Origin: Leucocoprinus leucothites | Taxonomy: Eukaryota > Basidiomycota > Agaricomycetes > Agaricales > Agaricaceae | Reading direction: 5' to 3' | Assembly (NCBI GenBank): GCA_013368445.1 | Contig: JAACJO010000006.1 | Coordinates: 372,001-436,000, forward strand | DNA: 64,000 nucleotides | In this document: piece after piece, positions 23,706 through 35,042 of the stretch | How the letters are laid out: each line of letters starts with the position of its first letter | Position numbering within the stretch: position 1 is the first letter of the stretch | The notes under the pieces: model-generated | Database searches by the model: none | What the model was told of the DNA's origin: nothing | The model's input: only the letters and a program-made list of their open reading frames with translations | Program-made: the position numbers and the translations under genes

Positions 23706-25384
23706 TCACATTATCATCCTTCCCGTCCACCTCGGCATCCCAATGCATTCCTTCACATTATCGATCCCGGTAACCCAGCCGACCAACCTCTCAAAGCCGA
23801 GGCCGAATCCTCCATGGGGCGCTCCTCCGTATTTCCTCAGATCAGCATACCACTTGTACGTTAAATCGTTTGTTGAACTCCCTACAGCACCAGGAGCAGC
23901 AGCATCCGCGTCATCTTCAGTTGCGGGAAGCAACCCATGTTCTCGCATCCGCTGAGTGAGCACGTCCCATCTTTCCTCCCTTACACTTCCGCCCACAATT
24001 TCGCCCATGCGAGGAACAAGGAGATCAAAACATGCGACAGTCTTCTCATCCTCGTTGACACGCATGTAAAACGGTTTGAGCCCTACAGGGTAGTTTGTGA
24101 CGAACACGGGACCACCAACATGCACCTCTGCCAACCAACGTTCGTGCTCGCTTGAAAGTGAGTCACCCCACTTGGGTTCAAATTCGAACGGGTGATCCTT
24201 GGCATGTTCTGCACTCAGTGCTTCGATAGCCTCGGTATAGGTCATACGTCTCCATGGTTGAGCGCTGTCGAAGGCCGCGCGAAGGGTCCTATGGTCATCC
24301 GACTCCAGTCCTCCACCTTCCCTCTCCCGCCAGAGTTGGGTGATGTCTGGAGAGTTGACGTCAACCGTAGATCGGACAAGACCCTCGACAAAGGCACATA
24401 TCTCCTCAACGCTGTCGAAACGCGTCGCAAGGTTCCACTCCGCTTCGAGCATCCAGAATTCTGCAAGATGCCGGCCTGTCATCGATCGTTCGGCACGGAA
24501 GCATGGTGATAAGGTATAAACACGAGAAAGGGCAGTTGACAAGGATTCGAGATGTAATTGGTGTGAGACTGTGAGGTATGCCGGACGGGAGAAGAATTCT
24601 AGTGGGGGTGTTGGGGGATCTGAAACGGCTGGGGAGAGAGGTGCGATGCGGAAGGCTTCTCCTGCCCCTTCGCAGTCATTGCCGGTAATTATGGGGGTAT
24701 GAGTATATGTAAATCCTTGAGACTGCCCAAAATATTAGCCAAGAGTTGAAGGCCAGATGGGCTAGATGTACCTCAAAGGAATGGGAGAGGTTCTGTGATA
24801 TTTTGTCTCTTATGCGCAACATTGCCGCAATGTGGCTGGTTCGTGCGCGAAGATACGCGTTATCGCGAAGGTACTCTGTTGAGAGAGATTTCTTTTGTAT
24901 GGGATATGTCTGTGGGCTCTTTAGGGTTGTTCTAAAGCATTGGGGGATGGAAACATACATCAATATCACAGTCACCTAGGATCTCTATGGCACCCTTGCC
25001 ACCCTCCTGGACAACAAGTTCCCATTCTTGACCACGACCTGGTGACTTCAGCAGATTTCCTGTCAGACGCACTGTTGCGCCATTGGTCAGTCTTTCTTTG
25101 GTGAGCAGTTCGAAAATAAAGTTCAACAGGAATGCTCACCGTCTGAGCATGTCCGGTGCTGTTCCTTGTTGTTTCAAGACGACTGCCTGCAGGCCCTCCG
25201 CAGTTGTGCCATCGCTTATGACGGCAAATGTGAGGTTTTTCTGCTTGCGGATAGATTTAATCCAGCCAGTCACAGAAGTAGAGGGAATCTCCTTGTCTTT
25301 TGAGGACAGTAGTTGTCGGATAGTTGGCGGTAACTGAAACTTGGCTGGATGAACAGCAGTGGAATACAGTCTGCCGAGCAGCAT
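23706..25384 (-). CDS. Asparaginyl-tRNA synthetase, probably mitochondrial
   Basis: Class II aminoacyl-tRNA synthetase charging tRNA-Asn. Exons 25384-25140, 25091-24959, 24909-24772 and 24722-23706 join to 510 codons. The N-terminus MLLGRLYSTAVHPAKF is basic and lacks acidic residues, consistent with a mitochondrial targeting peptide. The OB-fold anticodon-binding domain includes VTGWIKSIRKQKNLTFAVI. The catalytic domain has the AsnRS-specific TGNDCEGAGE block, motif 2 (YTLSPCFRAERSMTGRHL), EFWMLEAEW, and motif 3 (HGGFGLGFERLVGWVTGI). It ends after ECIGMPRWTGRMIM; eukaryotic cytosolic enzymes carry a longer N-terminal extension. It faces the Noc4 gene across a 219-bp shared promoter region. 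Confidence 0.92.
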
Positions 25385-25603
25385 GAATTCCTGTCGAATA
25401 AGACCGAAATACTTTCCGAAGCTGACGAAGTTACCGGAGTTTGGCCTTGTTTACACCGAATTTGTCGGACCGAAAGCGGCCCGTGGGTTAAGCAGATCAG
25501 AGATTTTTCCTCTTTGCTTTTGACCAAAGTATGTCTCTTCACATTCTTTCCAAATTATATGTTGTTACTGACAAAGTACACTATGTATACTTAGGTATCG
25601 AAA
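25385..25603. promoter_or_regulatory. Bidirectional promoter region, AsnRS / Noc4
   Basis: The two start codons lie head to head 219 bp apart, so both promoters must share or closely abut this segment. I see no clear TATA element. Its role is inferred from gene orientation. Confidence 0.55.
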
Positions 25604-28056
25604 ATGGCTCCTAGATCCCTCCCCCAAACTAAAAAGCGGAAAATAGAGCATGACTCTGGGTCCACTAAACGGATAAAATCCCTCGAGACTGGCCTAATTG
25701 AGGCAGTCCATAAGAGCGAATCACTCAACGCGCTTGCCGACCTTTTAGAGATTCTTCAAACAGCCAAGGATGCTCAGACGGTGTCTAAATCAATCTATGC
25801 TCTTTACCGAACTTTCGTTGTTGTGATAACCAACGGCAAGCTTGGTCTCGGTGGGGATGATGTCGCAAAGCTGGTCAAAGCTTGGCTCCTGGGCCAGCTG
25901 AATACTTACGTGGACTTTCTTTGTGGCGTTCTGAAGGACGATGAGAAGACATTAAGGGTGAGCAATTGACCTGTAACTTTATCTGTCCGACATGCACGCT
26001 GAGGTGCTTGATTAGATTTCTGCCCTTCAAATCCTGTTCTCCTTGCAGAGACACCTCTCTACATCCTACTCGGCTTCCCCTTCTTCCCTTTCCAAACCCC
26101 AACCTCAATTCCATTTGTCCCATTTTCGCAAAATCGTCTCAGCCCTCCTTTTATGCCCGCGATCCCCTCGACCGGGCTCGGAAAGCCCCGACGACCAGCT
26201 GCTCGATCTTGATGTGGCAAGTCTATTCTACGAAACATGGTTTAGCGTGCATGACGATATTCGCTGGTTTTTCCTACGTGAATCTGTGTAAGCACTATCC
26301 TCCTCTCTCATCGGATAATTCCAACCGATATAACGTACCATCCTTGGTTTTAGGACACTACTAAACGCTCATCAGACTCATTCAACACTTCCCCTCAATC
26401 TCCTCTCCATACTAGAACGACTTACGACATTTCCAACAGAACCATCCGAACTCAATGCCTGGTGGGTCTCAGAGATGGGAACGCCACCACCCAAACCCAG
26501 GCGATCAAAAATGAATGGGGGAGATGCCTCCGACTCGGATGTGGAGGATCCTGAGACAAAAGTTAATGAAGACCCAGAGGATGACTGGCGAAAATACTTT
26601 GAGGACGAACCTGCACCTCCCGAGGCACCGAAAGCCAAGGTCCCGGGCGTACGCCTCCATCAAATGACCGTTCATCAATCGCTACATTCCCTGGCATCAC
26701 ATCGAGCCGTATTTACTCGTACTTGGTTAGCTCTTCTCCCTCGGTTACCCAAAGCTAAGGATGCGGATAAGCTTGTCGTGCGAGTGCTTAACATCATGCA
26801 CCGGGGAATTTTACCACATCTTACACGCCCGGTCCTCGTTATGGACTGGATAGGTGCATGTGTCGATTACGGTGAGTCTATGTTTCCCTTCAATTCATTT
26901 CTTTCTCTGACATCCTGGTGCTCCGCGAAGGGGGTTCTGTCGGTTTATTGGCACTGAACGGCCTTTTTATCCTCATGAAGGACTATAACCTGTGAGTGCT
27001 TGCCCTCGGAACGATATCTATCCCTCACACACTGATGGTGATGAACTTCAGGGACTACCCCTCATTTTATACTCGCCTTTACGCATTCCTCGATCGGGAT
27101 GTCTTACACCTCAAACATCGCGCCCGCTTTTTCAGAATGACAGAACTATTTCTCAGCTCAACGTAGGCCTGTTCCCTCTTTATGTCCCTTTGCTTCCCGG
27201 CCGACCGATCTCACCCTTGATTTATTCCGTTCCCAGCCATCTTCCGGCAACCCTGCTTGCATCTTTCATCAAACGACTTTCCCGGCTTTCTTTATCGGCT
27301 CCTCCCGCTGCCATTATAATGCTTATCCCATTTACCTATAACATTCTCAAGAAGCATCCGGCGTTGATGGTGATGATACACAACTCCAACGTAGGGGATG
27401 AGTACACAGGTCCGTCCCTCTTCCTGACTATAAATCCCGAGTGACTTATCTTATCCATTCGCCCTCCATGCTACTTCTTCATGTGCTCTGGCTCTTGAAC
27501 ATTTCGCGACACGGCCACTAACATTCGTTCATATGAACCCTGTTCTCCATTGATCTGTGATAGATCCTTTCCTCTCGGGCGAACCAAACCCTACGAATAC
27601 CCGTGCTTTGGAAAGTTCATTGTGGGAACTTGTATCTCATCGATCGCACTATCACGCTACTGTCTCCGCGCTCTGCAAGGTATTCGCTGAACCATTCACG
27701 AAACCCAATTACCCCCTTGAGGATTTCTTGGATCATACTTACGCTACGGTAAGTACCAGCACTTTTTAATATCATCAGAAATGGAGCATTGACAAAAATA
27801 ACCATCAACCCCTATTCAATTGCGTTCGTCATACTGTCTGCTTCTGGGCTAATCTCTTCGATCCTTTGGTGAATAGCTCTTTGATACGGAGGCGAACAGG
27901 AAGATCAAGAGAGAGCCAGCGTTGGCCCTGGATTTGCCAAAAGGATTCATCTCGTTTCCGACTTCGGCAGTAAGCGTAGAGCAAGAAGGGGATTCACTCA
28001 ACTCGGCCTTCTCTCAAAATGGCGATGTGGTTAGCGAGCTTTGGAGTTTCGCATAG
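25604..28056 (+). CDS. noc4: Nucleolar complex protein Noc4 (ribosome biogenesis)
   Basis: Noc4 works with Nop14 in assembly and export of the 40S pre-ribosome in the nucleolus. Exons 25604-25957, 26016-26287, 26354-26871, 26931-26991, 27052-27162, 27237-27409, 27564-27748 and 27877-28056 join to 617 codons. The N-terminus has a basic nuclear-type signal (PQTKKRKIEHDSGSTKRIK). An acidic insert, DASDSDVEDPETKVNEDPED, lies near residue 270. The C-terminal half is the CBF/Mak21 domain, with LNGLFILMKDYNLDYPSFY, FLDRDVLHLKHRARFFRM, and SFIKRLSRLSLSAPPAAIIM. The intron at 27410-27563 is longer (154 nt) than its neighbours. Complete gene. Confidence 0.93.
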
Positions 28057-31000
28057 AATGGAGGGTCACCGGTGGTACAAAAGAGGTACGCACGTAAGTA
28101 TGTGCGGGTATACAACCTTCTGTCTTTGTCTATTCTGGTATATAAACTGTGCATATGACAGCAAAACTATAGTTTGGAGAAACATTCTACGAACCTGTCT
28201 TGTCGTCGCCATCACGATCATATTGATGATGACCCTTCAGCTTCAGCTTCAGGTCTCAGCTTTTAACTGCCTGTCATTCTGTCGTGACATATGTGCTTCG
28301 GAAAGTACCGGCCTATCATGCGCAATGGAGTGCGAATTGGGAGACCACGCGCCTGCCAGGGTGAGCCTTGCAAATCAATGTTATCTAACTCGAACGTTTC
28401 TTCTTACGCACAAGGAGTCTAGACTCGTCTATCTCAATTAAGACAAGTATTGTGCGGATGCCTCACCGTACAGTCAGAATTAACACCCCGTGTCCCACAA
28501 TAGAAGTCCAGTTCGCCTCAGGTACTGTCGTTCAATTGCTTTCAAGCTCCGTTACAGAATCTTTGTACGTCTGCCAAAGCTCCCTGCCAAAACCTGAAAA
28601 GGTATTACTTCATATAGGTTCTAGCTGCCCTTGAGCCTGAGTTGGACCCTCTGCCATTAGTACTGCCGCACTTAGAGATATGTCGTGATACCTCCATATC
28701 TCATCATGTCTCCATATTCCATGCGGTTCCGCTGGATTCTTCCAGATCCTGAGAAGTGTTTTATGACAGACATGACAATCATGACATACAGTGCCTTATA
28801 GATGAACCACAGCTTCAAGGGAATTGGAACTACCGGGAAAACGTGCTTTTTTCGCTTGCCGTAAAATTCAACCTGTGGCTACGATCACGATCCATGAACG
28901 CGAGCTTCGCGGGCACTTACCCATCATTCGGTCAACCGACCCTTTCTTTCACCAAGTACCTCTCTCTCCACTGATCGCAAACGTGCGGGATGCACGAGTT
29001 TATTATAGTTAATGCATTCCTTGTGGCGTTTAGCTTCTGCCGCAACAAAAGCGACAAGCACGAGAAAACGGTTTTTATTGCGATGCAGTTCTGGATCACG
29101 CGGAAGCCTGTTGAAATTTAGTTTGGGACCAGATACTTGGTTATACACTTGATCAGCACTTGATGTCAAGAAGTGGTCGACATATGTCGACATATGTACG
29201 TTTGCCCCAATATAATTTATCCCGCGATGCACGACTGAGGCCTCTTCCAAACACCCACACTCCGGATGTCCTATCCGAAACACCTGAGCGGCAAATTTAC
29301 ACCTTTGATTCAAACAAGTTCAAATCACGGTCGTCTCCGACCCGTGCTACTTTCGGGGAAACTTATAGAGGCATGAAAAAAGGGGGTAAGTATATAATAA
29401 ATAGGACACATCCTTTACCAGCTGCCTGGATTTAGATCATGACTTGCCTCAATGCGGATAAGTCCAAGAGCTCTCTCTCAGCTAAGAGATAAATAAGCCG
29501 CAAATCAATAGGAGAGAGACTAAATAAAGCAACACCAAGGCCGAGTTGTAATCGGTCATAAACCCTTGTGTTAAAGCGGCACTGGTCGCTTATCTGAGAT
29601 TCTTTTTTTTCGGGTATGGATGCCGATTGGTGGGGAGTTGCCAGTTGTGTGATAATGAGCTCTGAAATCATCACGAAAAAAAAAGAATTTTTTGGGAGGC
29701 GTCTAGATGGCAAAATAACTGAGCCGGTAATTCCAACGAGAAAGTAAAACCTGGTGCATAAGCGATAGAATAAGAGAGCGGTTTGACTCCACCCAAGTCT
29801 CCACTGTTCTAGCTTGATCTAAGTCTTTGAATCCTCACACTAAGATGAACCTTCCTGACATCATTTCTCCTTTTCCGCTCGACGTAAACAGATCTATGTT
29901 CCGTTGATATGACAGAAGCGCCCATAGCCTTACGCGACAACGCAAAAAAAAAAAAAAGAGACTTGAATGTCAGCGAACAATGTGGCACGCGTTGCATTTT
30001 CCAGACTTCAGGTTTGGAAAGGAAGGATAGTATCCCTGGACCAGTCGAGAGGGGCACGGGATTCAGGATGATCGTTCCGGAGGTATTCAGTATTAACATG
30101 AATACGTTCTCAGTCATGATCAACCCTGCGCTTTGACCCGCTCAACGCGAAACCCCCTTGCCCAGGAGAAATCAAATGGTCAGAATACTCAAAGCGCTTA
30201 AGTAGATGCACAGGTGACCTCAAATTCAGATCTGGTTTTTGAGGAGGGTTTGGGGTCACGTTTGACAGCCAAGCTTTCTATCGATGATCCGGGTCAACCC
30301 AGAGGAAAGGCGTTAGGAATACATGAGCCCTTCGCGCTGTGCATTGTTTGATTGCCTGTATATGTGGTGGTTGAAACGTGGTGATCACTTTGAATGGTTT
30401 CATCCAAGCAGGTATGGAAATGAGGGAAGGAAATGGCTACCTTCGATACTGTCGGGGACGCTGACGTATAGGTCCAAGTGGTAGTGTGTTTTCAACCAAA
30501 CTTGAACCACCAGTACGAATCTAGTGTGGCGTAATACCTATTCGGTGCGTCGTCCATAATACTCCGCGGTGTTAAGTAGCTTCGGCGTTTTAAAATATGT
30601 ACTAAAATGTAATGTAAAATTCAGTCCTAGAACCAGGCAGTTCGTTTAGTATGACTGTTCACGACATTATTTAAATCGTGGCAGACATGCATCTGAAGAG
30701 AGTGGCAACACGGCACCTTTCGCAGTTCCCTTGGCATCAGATATGAACACAGGATGTATTTGCCGTATTTTATGGATGGCTTGAAGTCGGTCAACAAAAA
30801 CTAGCTGAATCCAAGACGTAACTGCGGAATCAGTAGATTTTCGCTCAAGGTAGGTTATATTGCGAATGTTCTGCGCCACAGAATAACCTGTGGCACAGCC
30901 GGGACAAGTAAAAGGGGGACCGCACACAAGAGCGGACTCGAACGACAAGGGAATGCAGAAATCCACAATGAGAGGAACGTCCTTTTTCCTTTACCACGTG

Positions 31001-32071
31001 CTTTGGCGAACGGCAGAAAGGAGAAACAGGTGCCATTGTCAATTTCGCACAAACTGTGACGCTCACATGAGTTTTTTGGGGTGAGACGATGAAAAGCCGG
31101 TCGGAGAGTGCTGCCTTGTGATGATATTTGCTCTCCACTTGATCGCAAGCTCATTTTGTAGAAAACCTCATTGTTGAAACGTTGCCCGATCGATCACCAA
31201 GCGATTGCAAGTTTAGAACACCCAAACATAGTGTGAGTCCAGCCAGAGACGAGAGAGTGAGAGAGAGAGACTCGGTCGGAAGCATGAGAAGACGGCATCT
31301 CGGTTACTCAACGGTCCTCTAAGTAGTCCCAGGCGGGCGCCACTCAAGCTATTGATAGACCTCTTTTCTATCTACGATAAGAGGTTCGCAACAGGCTTCT
31401 AGGACCCAGGGTACTGCTGGCGAATGGTCAATGGTCAAGTGGCGATGGAGCGCGCAGCCACAAAATGCGATCAAAAATGTCAAAGCGTGATTCGTTGTTA
31501 GAGGCCGGAGGAGGAGGCTTTGATTGTGGAAGCATGATAGTCTCACGTCTCCTGTGGCAACATATGGAAGAATGCACCAGAAATGGATCCAGATGTGACG
31601 GGGAAGTCGGAAAACGTTTGTTCGGCATACACTATGGATGCCGGAGGAAGCCTGCAATTTGATGAGCTTATGTGACGAGTTGGCAAAAGGGATCTTGTAT
31701 ACTTACCGTTGCCGCGGGGCAGCATTGTTCCCAGATCCCGGTTACCTCTCCGAACGCCTCATGTCAAAACAGCATGCACAGCTGAACTCTGGAATCGTGA
31801 ATGATTCATAATTCATTCGTGCAAAGAGGGAAAGGCAGGAGGGACCGTGACCGGCGGCAAGAATGTGTGGACAAAACAAGGTACGCGAGGTTATGATTGG
31901 GAGAGGTTACCGGAGGGGGTTGGATGACCCTGAGTGGTTTACACGAACAAACGGCGATGGCTTGAAAGGGACATAGAGAACGGAAACGGGATCTTGTCTC
32001 TGAATCTCAAGTCTTACATACTTAAGCCCCCGTGATCCATCCTTTGGTCCTCTCTTCCCCGCTCTCCCCCA
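28057..32071. other. 4-kb stretch without a recognisable gene
   Basis: Only short, mutually overlapping frames are seen. A cysteine-bearing frame near 28225-28380 (FNCLSFCRDICASESTGL) is not supported by signal peptide or splice sites. Minor repeats are present: two GTCGACATAT units in tandem at about 29177-29196, a 13-A run near 29945-29957, and GA dinucleotides near 31247-31272. The part just before 32072 is the presumed TUP1 promoter and 5' leader. Confidence 0.4.
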
Positions 32072-34553
32072 ATGGCCTTGCAACCACTGCCCTCCCCTTC
32101 CAATAGCCAATCTAGACACCCAGGTCCCTCTGCACCTCCAGGCAGACGACTGGGTGACGCATTGAATACTATTCAGGAAGAGTACACTAGACTCGTAACG
32201 GAGAGGGATGTCCTTCGCCTTGAGCTGACACGCACCCAAACCCTCGGTAAGTGACGATATATTAGGAGCTTTGCGTCAGGTCTTTACCTCTTGATTCTAG
32301 CCAATGAGCAGGATATGGAGCTGACAGTGATTCGGCGGGCAATATGGAATCTGCAAAACCAGCTGGAGAATCACCGACAGCGCTTTGAAGACGAGCGACG
32401 AAAGCTGTTTGACGAGCTGAAACACCAACGTGCGGCCGCTGGCTTGGCTCCTCCATCTCCTCTTCGTGAGCTCTCGAACCCCCCGCCTTTGTCGGCATCG
32501 GCATCCACTAGCTCAGCGACCTCCGTGATACAAATACCGGAGGACCGACACCGAGCTGAGCTTACGCCTACTAGTACATATGACCGAAAATTAAAGGGAC
32601 GTGCAAGAGAGTGCTCCGATGCAGGCGACGACTTTCGCGAGCCCAAACGAATCAGATCCAGCGACGGGGGATCTCAAAGAGGTCAGTGACCATCCATCTT
32701 GAAAGAAAATTATGGCTTAGCGTATCTGGCTTACCCTGAATTCTAAATGACTCTAGTGTCTTCGAATTCAATGCCGGTAGGCAGTCCTGCACCGCCGATA
32801 CATCAGTATCATCATCATTCCCATCATCACCAATATCAGCCACTCCCGACTTCGACTTCGAATGTCAATACAACTGTCAATGGTCACGGTCGCGGACCGA
32901 GCAGGCCAACCACCGGCCAGTCTCTACCGACTCCACCCCCTAACGGCAAGAAAACCTCGCCTGGGCCTTCAACGCCTGACGACCTCACTTTGTCTAATGT
33001 GCCCCCGGGATACCGTAAAGAACTCCACGACTGGGCTGTCACTTTTAACCCTAAACTCCCCCGAAGCTTAGATGTTAATCTGGTTCAGACCATTCCTCAT
33101 CCAAGGTACTCACTCACTCTCCTATGACGAAGGCGTCCCCGTCATAACTGTTCACTAATTGTCATGACTATACTACTAGTGTCGTCTGTTCAATCCACAT
33201 CTCGCCAGACGGTCAATATGTTGCTACAGGATGTAACCAAGCCGTCTATATTTACGACATCAAAACCGGCGCTCAAGTATGGTATGCATTTTACTTCTGG
33301 GCCACCGACATCATTCATCATTCAGCTAACCGGCACTTTTTCATTTCTCCTTTCTGTTGCACATGTTTAGTTCCCTCGTTGACCCAGCACTTCCGAAAGG
33401 TGGAGACCTCTACATTCGAAGTGTCCGCTTCAGTCCCGATGGCGATTACTTGGCCACAGGTGCCGAGGATTCGAAAGTAAGAGTACGTACACCTCAATTC
33501 TTTCCCCTCTCCCTGGGACCACATGCCCTTTTCACCGTCGGCGACCGCTCCTATTATGCGCATCACATGGTAACTCACCTACATTCTTTGACAGATATGG
33601 AATATCAAGCAGCGAACATTGCGTGACGTTTTCTCCGGTCACTCAAATGAGATCTACGCCCTCGATTATTCCCAAAACGGGCGATACGTTGTTTCTGGTT
33701 CTGCGGATTGTACTGCTATCATTTGGGACCTACACTTCCCCTATCAGACACACAAATGTCTGAGGGCCACAGATTCTTCGTATAACCGAGACTCCACGGA
33801 AGCAGGCATCACCTCTATTTCAATTTCGCCTTCAAATGCTCATGTTGCTGGTGGCTGTCTTGACCACTTTATCCGCATATGGTCCATGCACACAGGAGAG
33901 CTGGTAGCGAAGTTGAAAGGACACGAGGATAGCGTGTATGCGGTGAGATTTATGAATGATATGCCGGGGATGGGGCGAGTTGTCAGTGGGAGTTTGGATT
34001 GTAGTGTCAAATTGTGGGATGTTTCTGAACTAGGGGCCGAGGAAGCCGCCATGGGTGATGATAGGAGGGATCCCACTACTAAACCTGGGTTGGTTGCATG
34101 TCCGTTGATAACTACCTTCAGAGGGCATCAGGTATGTTGTTCGTTGTTCCGACTTTCCGGTTTAGTTCTGATCCTTCTCCTTTTCGTTTGATTTTATTGT
34201 AGGACTATGTTCTAACAGTCGCTTGTTCTTCTGACAACCGTTATCTTGTCTCGGGTGCAAAAGATCGCAGTTTAATTCTATGGGACCCAGCTGAGAAACT
34301 AGCTCGCTTCAGGTTAAATGGACATACTAACTCTGGTGAGGTTTCATTCTTAAGTATCGTGAGGTGCTGTTATTGACTCTTTCCAGTGATCTCGGCCGAT
34401 TTTCGTGGATCGTATCTCGCGACTGCCAGTGGTGATATGTGTTGTCGAATCTGTGAGTCTTCGTATGTTTCTCGGCGAATAGATTGACTTACAGTTCTTG
34501 CGTGGTTAGGGTCATTGTCCGCACCACTGGCCTCATCAGCCGCTCCCGTTTGA
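32072..34553 (+). CDS. TUP1: TUP1-type general transcriptional corepressor (WD40)
   Basis: Tup1 pairs with Cyc8/Ssn6 and is recruited by DNA-binding proteins to repress genes in the nucleus. Exons 32072-32246, 32301-32681, 32757-33105, 33180-33281, 33371-33482, 33595-34131, 34203-34335, 34387-34452 and 34510-34553 join to 632 codons. The N-terminal coiled coil for tetramerisation spans about residues 25-115 (LGDALNTIQEEYTRLVTERD, LENHRQRFEDERRKLF). A low-complexity linker with His-rich HQYHHHSHHHQY and Pro/Ser stretches follows. The C-terminal propeller shows WD units at YIYDIKTGAQ, RIWNIKQRTLRD, IIWDLHFP, RIWSMHTGELV, KLWDVSELGAEE, and LILWDPAEKLARF. A closing blade, GDMCCRIWSL, completes the set. 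The linker GYRKELHDWAVTFNPKLPR precedes the propeller, as in other fungal Tup1 proteins. Confidence 0.95.
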
Positions 34554-35042
34554 TCTTGTAACGACAACCCTCATCCCGCCTTGTTTTCATCCTGAATGGT
34601 AAACCACACTCGTATAATTTATTATGCTCGCCTTTGTTCTCGAACTATATCACTCCTCCTTAATCGGGCTTCTTCCATTACCAGCTACATTCGATGTCAA
34701 CCAAACTTATCCATTGTTCGCTTTCTTCGTTTCTGTGCATATATTACTCCATACTGTATATCCGGGCATAGTATACCCCTCTCTCCCCATTCCATCCATT
34801 GTTCTCATTGCTTCCATCACCACCGTTGTTCAGAATACTGCATCCGTACATTCAAACATTTCTTATTTATTCCAATATAATACATGTCTCTCCATCTGGG
34901 ATACTTACGCAAAAGCAAGAACAGAACTGTAAAGGTGACATCACAAGGTGCAATTTATGATAATGGATCCACGGTCCGATCTTCCATTATGACCCTGCAC
35001 CTCGACATCACCTGTCACCAAGGGACTCGATCGCTCCTGAAT
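34554..35042. other. Convergent 3' flanks of TUP1 and alpha-galactosidase 1
   Basis: The two genes end toward each other here, and only 3' untranslated sequence is expected. No gene is seen. Confidence 0.45.

Noticed and set aside
28225..28380. Cys-rich frame as a second secreted protein
   Set aside because: No signal peptide at a plausible start and no consistent exon structure.
29177..29196. Tandem GTCGACATAT repeat as a CRISPR-like or satellite array
   Set aside because: Only two units with no spacers; the genome is eukaryotic.
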